A DNA stretch of 64,000 bases, taken from contig OZ251235.1 in the NCBI GenBank assembly GCA_965240325.2, positions 1,178,001 to 1,242,000 on the forward strand, read 5' to 3'. The notes under the pieces are model-generated. The model saw only the letters and a program-made list of their open reading frames with translations. It searched no databases and was not told where the DNA came from. The DNA comes from Rebecca billardiae RCC1528. Lineage: Eukaryota; Haptophyta. Below, in pieces: positions 1 through 7,499 of the stretch. Position numbers and translations under genes: made by a program. The stretch's first letter is position 1. The number at the start of each line of letters is the position of its first letter.

Positions 1-2
1 GC

Positions 3-1008
3 CTACGTGCTCTGAGTGACGGAGACACGCTGCACACGCGTTCACGCCGTCTCGTGCTTCGAACAGCCACTAGTCTTGCCCTGGGCGCGCTGTGCAGCCC
101 TAGCTCAGATGTAGCTGCCGCCGCGGAGGGAGGCACACTCGCGTGTGGCGGGTACTGGGACCCGCCGTTGTCGGGTGGAGCTTGCGCCTCTGGCGCTTCG
201 CAGTCACCCGTCGACATCGCGACAAGCAGCGCGGCTGCCGACAGCACGTGCGTTGCCTTGCGCGCCCATTCGCATGCGCGGATGCCTCCGTGCCTCGCCG
301 ACCCAACGCGCGCTGCGTGCGTGCGCGCGTGCGCGCGCGCAGGCCAGCATCCAGGCTGCGCATACACTACCCGCCCAGCGCACCCTTCACGTGGGATGGT
401 CAGAACTGGCAGCTGTGCAACGCCGGCGCAGCGTACGTGAGTGCGCACGGCCGCAGCTATGCGCTGGTCCAATTCCACGCGCACGCGCCCGCGGAGCACA
501 CCCTGGACCGCAGGCGCGCAGCCGCCGAGCTGCACTTCGTGCACCAGGAGCCGTCGAGTGGGGAGCGCCTCGTGCTCGCAGTCTTCTTGTCCGGCGGCGC
601 GTCTGACCCGCAGTCGCCATTCCTCGAGCAGCTCGTGCGCTCAGCGCAGGTACGCGCGCGCGCGCGCCCCGTGCCCGGGGCACTGGCGCGCCCTGCGCCA
701 GCGCGCGCAGGGCGTGCGTAACCCCCGCGCCCCCTGCGCCCACTCAGGGTGACCGCGACACGAAGCACTACATCTCGCTCGCGGCTGGCCCACTGCTTCG
801 CGGGGTGGTCTCGCATGGCTTCTACCAGTACACTGGCAGCCTGACCACCCCACCGTGCAGCGAGGGCCTCCAGTGGTTTGTGAGCAAGTACGTCGAGCCC
901 GCGCCCACGTCCCAGGTCTGCCGCGCTGATGCCGGGCGGCACATCTTCAAGCGCGCACGCCCCACCCTGGAGCTGAACGGGCGCCAGGTGCGACAGACGA
1001 TCGAATGA
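3..1008 (+). CDS. alpha-type carbonic anhydrase (5' end outside window)
   Basis: Zinc enzyme interconverting CO2 and bicarbonate; in algae often periplasmic, luminal or part of carbon concentration. Exons by frame and splice sites: <3-247, 355-649, 748-1008 (introns 107 and 98 nt). Exon 1 is open to the window edge, has an Ala-rich hydrophobic stretch suggesting a secretory signal, and carries the family motif QSPVDI. Exon 2 carries FHAHAPAEHTLD followed by AELHFVH, supplying the three zinc-binding histidines of the family. Exon 3 has YTGSLTTPPCSEGLQW, an alpha-CA hallmark near the active site. The stop is TGA at 1006-1008. The true start could be the GTG-preceding region or an ATG upstream of the window. 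Family assignment is firm; localisation is inference. Confidence 0.9.
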
Positions 1009-1114
1009 TGACACTGCTGCTGAGTGCTCATGCATGAATGCGCAGTCATATGAATACATATATGTCGATATGACGAAGATATAAGCTACTGGCTATACAG
1101 ATATGCTGAGCAGT

Positions 1115-1176
1115 CATGGCGCATGCCCCCCCCGAAAGGTCTGAGCGTGAGCGAAAGCCGGGGGGGGCGGCGCACG
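1115..1176 (+). repeat. 62-bp dispersed element with C8/G8 arms, copy 1
   Basis: An eight-C run and an eight-G run bracket a 26-nt unique core (GAAAGGTCTGAGCGTGAGCG and following bases). The same 62 bp occurs inverted at 28504-28565 with one mismatch in the left flank. The C8/G8 arms can pair, extended by one to two flanking pairs, giving a strong stem with a large loop. No coding potential. Possibly a tiny mobile or structured element. Confidence 0.8.
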
Positions 1177-2611
1177 ATATGCTACTGGCAACTGCGCGAG
1201 CTCACCTGACAATAATGGTCCATCGACTTCGAGCGGCAGCATACAGTAGTCGGTGACAGTAGCTAGGCTACTCAACTGACTGAGTGACTGCATGAGTGTG
1301 TCGTTGACGTCTTGGTCGACAGGAGGCACCCCCGCCTGACCGATGGCTGCAGTAGAGAGTGACGACAGCACTACGGAGAAAGAGTAGTCAGTGAGTCAGC
1401 AGCTGAATATGTGATTTGAACGAGCGACGACGACGGCTCTGCTGCTTACCCGGGTGCTGTGATCAGGCCAGAGTCTGAGTCTCACTCGGGCCCAGAGCGC
1501 AGATCGGTGCCTGAGCTGTGAGCAGAGTGCACACGTGAAGATAGCTGACCATCTAGGGATCGAATTGTGCAACCGGTGACCGACCTGCACAGCCCTACAT
1601 ATCTATCTGCAACGTCATGAGCGCATCCCGGGACCGATTCGATCATGACGACGATGTCAACCGACGACGAATCACGAAGTTTCACGACGGACGAATAGGT
1701 TAATTGTAATTTATTTTGTGGCCCGCGGTGCAGGGCGGAGCGCGCAGCGTGGAGCCCGCACCAGCGGGCCCGAACCACGTTTCAAAAAGATCTTTGATCA
1801 AGAAAAAAGGGACGGGGGGCGATTTTTAGGGCTGGCGGAGACCGAGTTTCGAGTTTTTGAGATCGCATAGAGAGGTCTATTAGGCCGAAAATAACCGCGC
1901 CCAGCTGATTCCCTTAAGTAAAGTGCGATCTGGACGTCAGCTGGACGTGACATTAGTGTAACGGTTCGTTACGAGCGCGATTTTGTGGGTAGACTCTCGT
2001 TCATGTGTGATAGTTTGCCTCCGCCTTGATGAATATGAACTTGGCTTCGCGGCGGTTGGTATCTAGAGTCTAAAACCCGCAAGCCTTATTGAAAATACCC
2101 GCGCAGCTATTCGTTGCCAGCCCATTCCATAGTCACTGACTTACCGAGCTGGCGAGCTCAAAACCTGCCGCCGTCGCAAGCACGTGACGCGCAGGTAGTC
2201 CTTCGGGGTGGCGAGCGAGCCGCGACGACTCTTGGTCCAAGCCTCCAAGGGGGCGCTCGATGGGCAGGTGCGCGTGGCAAGTGCCGAGTGGCGCCTGGAG
2301 CGCGCGTCTGCGGCGGGTCCCGACGGCCGTCGACATCGCGTTCGTGCCCGCTCACTAGTCACTCCGCACGCCCCTGCCGCGCCCTGTCGATGCCTGCGCG
2401 GCCGGCCGGCGCGCGGCCGCGCCGCCGCCGCCGCAGCCGCCGCCCTGTGTTCGGGCTCTCGCAAGCTCGGGGGCAGCGGCGCATGATGCCGGACTGATCG
2501 ATCTCTGAGTCTCCGACTTCACCACACGCCCCCCTTGCCATGCCTCTCCGCCAGGGTCTCCCAGAACTCTTCTTCAGAGCAGGCGCAAGTCGAACTCGGA
2601 ACTGGCCGCGG

Positions 2612-3125
2612 CCCCGCGCGCCGTCGGCTCCCCGTGGCTGTCAGCTCCGCGTGGCCTGGGCGCCTGGCGTGCCCAGAGCTGGCCGTGCCTCTGCGACGCG
2701 TGCCGAGCCTGACCGAGGTGTGTCACCCCGTGCACGCGCGGCGCGCGCAAGCACCGGTGCTGCATGGCTGCTCGCACCGTGCTCCCTGGCTCGCGGTCAG
2801 TCAGCTCGGCCGCGTGGTGCCTGGTGTGCACGTAGAGTCGCGCTCATGCGTCGCTCACGCCTCGCGCCCGCCTGTCGGCCGTCGCGCAGGCGCGCAGGTC
2901 GAACCCTACTGACCTGCAGATCATCTACTCCTGCGCTGCTGGCGTCGCGGCGACGACGGTCAGCGGCAGGCCCGAACGAACGGTCGAATCCGCGCGGTCC
3001 CGCGCCGTCCGGCTCCCTGGCTGTCAGTCAGCTCCGCCGGTGGCCTGGCGTGCAACAGTCGCGCTCGTGCGTCGATCACGCCGAGTCGCATCCGCCTGTC
3101 GGCCGTCGCGCACGCGCAGGGGGTC
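2612..3125 (+). repeat. three imperfect GC-rich direct repeats
   Basis: Segments near 2612-2680, 2770-2900 and 2995-3125 share the order CCGTCGGCTCCC...GTCAGTCAGCTC...GGCCTGG.GTGC...GTCGCGCTC.TGCGTCG.TCACGC with substitutions and small indels. They lie inside a long GC-only ORF (2540-3382) that I regard as non-coding. The borders are approximate. Confidence 0.5.
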
Positions 3126-3340
3126 AGGTAAGGGCCGTCTGTGATGAGGGCAGCTCGGCCGACGACCGACATCCACACTCGGCGCACGCCGGCGGCGGCG
3201 CGGCGCTGGGGCGGCGCGCCGCTGGATGGAGTCTAGTTACACGTGTACGGGACGACTGCGACGGAGGGTGCACCGCCACCGCGGGCCCCGAACTACGTTC
3301 GTTCTACGGAAAAGGACCGCGGAACGCGGTCATACTAATA

Positions 3341-4146
3341 TATTGGGTAAACGCGAGCTCCGAGCGTCTCGAGCCCTGCTAAAAGCTCACCGGCACGTCC
3401 TCGGGCGCGTCGTCGGTGACGCCCACGAAGGCAATCTCGACCCTCGCTCCTCTGACGAGCGAAGCTAACCTCCCGCCGAGCTCTTTTCGGGTCCGGCGGG
3501 GTGACCCGGCGTTTGCTGGCCCGGCTCGGGGAATCTCAATGATTCCGAGCCGCACGCCCCGTGCGTCAACCAATCACAGGTGTTCCCGACGCACCGCCGT
3601 AACTGCTGGTCGCACACGGTTTCTGGATCCGTGTACCCGTTGAATCCGGACGTCCTCGTCCGTGATGAATTTCTGGATGAAACGGTCGTGTTTGCGTTCT
3701 CGAGAACTCCAACACGCTTCCACGATGGCGGCCGGGCCATGCCCGTGCGACGTCACCGTGCCGCGCTGCGCCGGGCCGTACCGCCCGCGCACGCGCCGCG
3801 TCCGTGTCGCTCCGCGTCCGCGCTGCCGCGTCCGCGCTCCGCGTCCACGTCGATCCGCGCCAGCGCTGCTGCGCTCGCGCTCCTGCCGCCGCGCGCGCCG
3901 CGCGCGCGCGCCGNNNNNNNNNNNNNNNNNNNNNNNNNNNNNNNNNNNNNNNNNNNNNNNNNNNNNNNNNNNNNNNNNNNNNNNNNNNNNNNNNNNNNNN
4001 NNNNNNNNNNNNNGCGCGCGCGCCGCCAGAGCCAGCCACTGCTCCGTAGCTGATGCCGCCGGCCCGCCTGGTGCGGCGCCGGCCCTGACGTCCCAGCGGC
4101 GACGCCATCTGCTGAGATGCGCGCCCCAGGCTGCGTCAGCTCAACA
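3341..4146 (-). repeat. 3' LTR (with 100-N assembly gap)
   Basis: Downstream LTR in element orientation, 806 positions including 100 Ns. Without the Ns it is 12 nt longer than the other LTR, because the same 12 nt (GCGCGCGCGCCG) occur on both sides of the gap. Otherwise it matches 10105-10798 except at 3392. Confidence 0.95.
3914..4013. other. assembly gap of 100 N
   Basis: Exactly 100 Ns within a GCGC-rich tract of the 3' LTR. The flanks overlap by 12 nt when compared with the intact LTR, so probably no sequence is missing. Confidence 0.97.
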
Positions 4147-4182
4147 CCCCCCCTCGACAGCCATAGCCGCGAGCTGCGCCGT

Positions 4183-5496
4183 TTACCGCGCGCGCGTCGG
4201 GTGTCGCTCCACCATGATGGCGTCGACGTGCCGCTTGAACGTCGCACCGTCCGTCGCCTTCGTCATGATGTCAGAGTGGTTGAGTGAGGTGTGTACCTTG
4301 ACCACCTTCACCTTGCCACCCTCCTGCGCGTCACGCACATAGTGATGCTTGATCTCGATGTGCTTCGAGCGCTTGTGGTGCACAGGATTCTCTACGAGGT
4401 CGATAGCCCCTTTGTTGTCCTCTCGCACCTCCGTCGCGGCCCGCGGCGGCTGCCGCATGGACTCGAGTATGCTCCGCAAGTAGCTCACCTCGCGGCAGCA
4501 ATCGCTCAGCGCGACGTACTCCGCCTCCGTCGAGCTCAGCGAGACTGTACCTTGCAGCCCGCTGTGCCACGACACCGGCGCCCCATTGTAGAACACAATG
4601 TATCCACCCGTCGACCTGCCCTTGGTCTCCACCGGATTGCTTGCCCAATCGGAGTCAGCGAAAGCAAGTAGGTCGGGGTGCTCGGAATCTGTTGCAAACT
4701 TGAACAAGATTCCCAATCGCGGGCATCCACGTAAGTAGCGCAGCACACGCTTCGCACTTACCAGATCCACCGCCCGCGGACATGACATGCGTCGCGTCAG
4801 CATGTTCACCGCGTGCGCGATGTCCGGCCGCGCCGTGACCATCGCAAACATGAGACATCCCACCATCGCCTGGTAGTTCTCAATCTCCGCGCGCTGCAGC
4901 AACGCCTCGTCGTCGTCGCTCAGCTGCGCCCGCGCCGCCGGCTCCGGCGTGCGCGCCGGCGTGCTCGCGTTCAAACCGAACCGCTGAAGCACGCTCTCGA
5001 CGTACGGCCCCAGATGCATCAGGATGCCGTCGTCATGAACTTCAAACACGGCGCCCAGGAACTTATCGAGCCGCTCACTCAGCTTGATCTCGTAGTGCTC
5101 CTTCAGGTCAGCCGCCAGCTTCTCCACCGCGCGCGCGTCGCGCGTCAGGTTGAGAAACAGCAAGTCGTCGACAAAGCCGCCCGCGATGATGAACTCGCCC
5201 GGCGCCGACTCCTTGACGTAGATGCACGGCGCACTCGGACACTCCGAGAAGCCGCGCGCGAGCAGCTGGGTGCGGTGCGTGCGATGCCACGCGCGCCCAG
5301 ACTGGCGTAGGCCCGGATACGCCTTGAGGCTCCGGCCCACGACTTTGTACCCCGACGGCGCCTGCGTGCTCGGCACGTAGCCCGGCGGGAATGAGAAGAG
5401 AGGCCGCTCATCCGGCTTCAACTCCGAGTTGAGGTACGCGTCCTTGACGTCGCCCTTCGACAGTATGCCCAGCGCCGCAACCGACGCTGCACCCCC
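4183..5496 (-). CDS. copia pol, C-terminal part: reverse transcriptase and RNase H
   Basis: Third frame of the element; open from the G-run near 5492-5496 to a stop at 4183. Reverse transcriptase copies element RNA and RNase H removes the template. RT motif A reads GDVKDAYLN just after the frame break, the conserved SFPPGY follows, and the YVDD-box variant is FVDDLL. RNase H shows FADSDWA, SSTEAEYVAL and the end motif DIMTKA, all typical of copia. This frame is -1 to the integrase frame. No start codon is needed if it is translated as part of a polyprotein. The break falls between fingers and palm of RT, so as written this copy cannot make RT without a frameshift or a base correction. Confidence 0.9.
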   Translation of the reverse strand, partial: GGAASVAALGILSKGDVKDAYLNSELKPDERPLFSFPPGYVPSTQAPSGYKVVGRSLKAYPGLRQSGRAWHRTHRTQLLARGFSECPSAPCIYVKESAPGEFIIAGGFVDDLLFLNLTRDARAVEKLAADLKEHYEIKLSERLDKFLGAVFEVHDDGILMHLGPYVESVLQRFGLNASTPARTPEPAARAQLSDDDEALLQRAEIENYQAMVGCLMFAMVTARPDIAHAVNMLTRRMSCPRAVDLVSAKRVLRYLRGCPRLGILFKFATDSEHPDLLAFADSDWASNPVETKGRSTGGYIVFYNGAPVSWHSGLQGTVSLSSTEAEYVALSDCCREVSYLRSILESMRQPPRAATEVREDNKGAIDLVENPVHHKRSKHIEIKHHYVRDAQEGGKVKVVKVHTSLNHSDIMTKATDGATFKRHVDAIMVERHPTRAR

Positions 5497-7499
5497 AAGT
5501 CAACTCTCGCGCCAGCCTGCTGAGCGGCGATCGCCACGAGTAGTCGCACTTGTTCCGGCCGGATCGTCGGAGCAAAGACCTCCTGAAAGTCGATCCCCGG
5601 CCGCTGTAGGTTCCCCAGTAGCACCGACCGCGCCTTGAAGCGCGTCACCTCGCCCTCCGGGTTCGACTTCACGTCAAAGACCCACTGGCTCGGCAACACC
5701 CGCGTGCCCTCCGGAACCACCACCTCCTCCGAGGTGCCGAGCAACTTGTGACCTTCCAAGTGCTCGAGCATGGCGCCCTGCCACTGGGGCGCCTCCGCCG
5801 ACCGCATCGCCTCGCGATAGTTCGTCGGCACCTTCACGTTGATCTTCTGGAACACCGACGCGGCGCTGACGACGGCAGTAAGCAGCTGCGGCCGTCGGCG
5901 CGACGTCCGATCCCTGCGAAGCGGATCGTGTCCCATATCCAGACCGGGCGGCGGCGCGTCCTCGATCACGCCGTCGTCACCGTCTGCGCCGCGCGGCGGC
6001 CCGCCAGCATCTGCTGCGGTCCCGCGCCGTGATTCCGTCGGCGGTATCTGATCCTGCCGACCCGGCTGCGTCATCGACGCGCCTGCCCCGCCACGCCCGC
6101 CCTGCGGCGTCGGCGTCGACGGCTGTGCGCCCGCGCTGCTGCACCCGCGTTGTCCCGCGTCCACGCTGCTGCGCCCGCGCCCCGACGTTGACGCATCTGC
6201 GTCGTCGTCGTACCCGACGTCGAACTCTGTCGCGTCGTCATTCCCGGCGTCGGCTGGCGTCTCGCCACCGTCGCCGTCCTCGTCCTCACCGTCGGCGTCA
6301 CCGCCGACTGGACGATGTCCGCCGCTTACCGCGGCGCCGTCACCATCACCCACGTACGCGCCACCGTCAGGTGCGCCCAGCGACGAGTGCCCCCCCTCGA
6401 CCAGGTCGGTCTCGTCGATGCGTACATCACGTGAGTGAACGAGACGTCCGTCGTCTAAACGACATACGTACCCAAGCACGTAGCGCCATGTACCGCGCCA
6501 CTGCACGCCGTGCCCACCCCAGAGATAGACACGTCCGGGTAGTGCGCGCTGCTTCAGCTGCCCCAATGCATTGCGCCGTGCGCCCAGCATCAGCACGCGG
6601 CAGCGCGCGCCAAACGCCACGTGATGCTTCCACGTCGGACGTTTGCCAAAGAACAGCTCATCCGGCGTGAGCCACTCAATGTCTCCATCGTCACGAATGA
6701 TACCACGTGACGCCAGTCGATTGCGCGACGCGCATGCGTGCCACGCCGCGTAGTGCCAATCGACCCTCGAGACTCCACGCGCAACGACCGTGGCGCGCAG
6801 TCTCGACTTCAGCGTGCGGATAGCGCGTTCCGCCACGCCATTCGAGCTCGGCGAGTCGGGCGCCGACGTGACCGTCGACGAGAACCCAAGCTTCGCCAGC
6901 TCACCCTCGACGTACGTACTCAGCAACGTCGAGCCACCGTCGGTGTGAATATGGCGTCGCGCCATAGTACACCCCGACGCCAGGACCCAATGCGACATGT
7001 GCATGGCCCCTGTTCCAAGCAACTGCGCGTACCAGCGGAATGCCCGACCAACCTCGGCGTCATCCAAGCTGCGTAGCGCGTACACTTGCCATCGACGTGA
7101 ATGCCCATCGATGAATATGATCCCATGAGGATACCCTCCACGTGCGCCATCGGCCCCAACTGGTAAGTCGATCCGCGCCATAGAGAAGATGTCGACGTGC
7201 GTCACCTGCCCAGGGTAGTGCGCCGTCGGCATCGCGTCCGCGAACGACCGCCGCGTCATGCCCGCCGCCGACTGCTCGTCAAGCGGCTCACGCCGCGCGT
7301 TCGCCCCCTCCATCCCCTCGGCCACGCGTCGCGTGCGCTCGAGTAGACGTTGGTCATTGGTGCCCGTTCGAACCGACCAAGTGCGTAACCACGCCGGATC
7401 AGCGCCTCGCGCCGCCTCCGTAGTAGTAGTGGTATCAGATACCGTAGTGGTTGTGTTTGTGGCTCGCACCTGCGCGGGTTCCGGGCTTAGGCGTTTGGG
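5418..7499 (-). CDS. copia integrase and N-terminal part of reverse transcriptase
   Basis: Second frame of the element, entered by -1 shift at 7493-7499. Integrase inserts the cDNA into the genome. The D-D-E core is visible: THVDIF, HTDGGS and NGVAERAIRTL. A copia-type stretch (DELFFGKRP...FGARCRV) follows the core. After an acidic, Ser/Gly-rich linker come the first RT blocks: WVFDVKSNPEGEVTRFKAR and GIDFQEVFAPTIR. The frame ends at TGA 5418-5420, just past the point where RT continues one frame over. The usual N-terminal HHCC zinc module of copia integrases is not visible between the frameshift and the first catalytic Asp. Confidence 0.9.
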   Translation of the reverse strand, partial: PKRLSPEPAQVRATNTTTTVSDTTTTTEAARGADPAWLRTWSVRTGTNDQRLLERTRRVAEGMEGANARREPLDEQSAAGMTRRSFADAMPTAHYPGQVTHVDIFSMARIDLPVGADGARGGYPHGIIFIDGHSRRWQVYALRSLDDAEVGRAFRWYAQLLGTGAMHMSHWVLASGCTMARRHIHTDGGSTLLSTYVEGELAKLGFSSTVTSAPDSPSSNGVAERAIRTLKSRLRATVVARGVSRVDWHYAAWHACASRNRLASRGIIRDDGDIEWLTPDELFFGKRPTWKHHVAFGARCRVLMLGARRNALGQLKQRALPGRVYLWGGHGVQWRGTWRYVLGYVCRLDDGRLVHSRDVRIDETDLVEGGHSSLGAPDGGAYVGDGDGAAVSGGHRPVGGDADGEDEDGDGGETPADAGNDDATEFDVGYDDDADASTSGRGRSSVDAGQRGCSSAGAQPSTPTPQGGRGGAGASMTQPGRQDQIPPTESRRGTAADAGGPPRGADGDDGVIEDAPPPGLDMGHDPLRRDRTSRRRPQLLTAVVSAASVFQKINVKVPTNYREAMRSAEAPQWQGAMLEHLEGHKLLGTSEEVVVPEGTRVLPSQWVFDVKSNPEGEVTRFKARSVLLGNLQRPGIDFQEVFAPTIRPEQVRLLVAIAAQQAGARVDLGVQRRLRRWAYCRRATSRTRTSTRS
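7487..7499 (-). promoter_or_regulatory. programmed -1 ribosomal frameshift site CCCAAAC plus gag stop
   Basis: On the minus strand the gag frame reads CCG CCC CCA AAC GCC TAA. The heptamer C CCA AAC (7499-7493) fits the X XXY YYZ rule for -1 slippage, and the zero-frame stop follows one codon later. The integrase frame is exactly the -1 frame. I could not define a clear downstream pseudoknot by eye. Confidence 0.8.

Larger units (their letters stand above)
1009..3335. other. intergenic, no gene recognised; repeats only
   Basis: About 2.3 kb between the carbonic anhydrase stop and the retrotransposon. ORFs here are Arg/Ala/Pro-rich, overlap one another on both strands and match no family I know. 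It contains a C8/G8 hairpin repeat (1115-1176) and three imperfect copies of a GC-rich repeat (2612-3125). The part around 1680-2110 is AT-richer than the rest. Confidence 0.6.

Noticed and set aside
2540-3382. 280-codon ORF upstream of the retrotransposon
   Set aside because: Arg/Ala/Ser/Pro-only composition, overlaps ORFs in other frames and is built from imperfect DNA repeats; it is an effect of GC content.
7440-7470. TGGTATCA, complementary to initiator tRNA-Met 3' end, as a primer-binding site
   Set aside because: It lies in the middle of the element, 2.6 kb from the 5' LTR; primer-binding sites lie next to the LTR.
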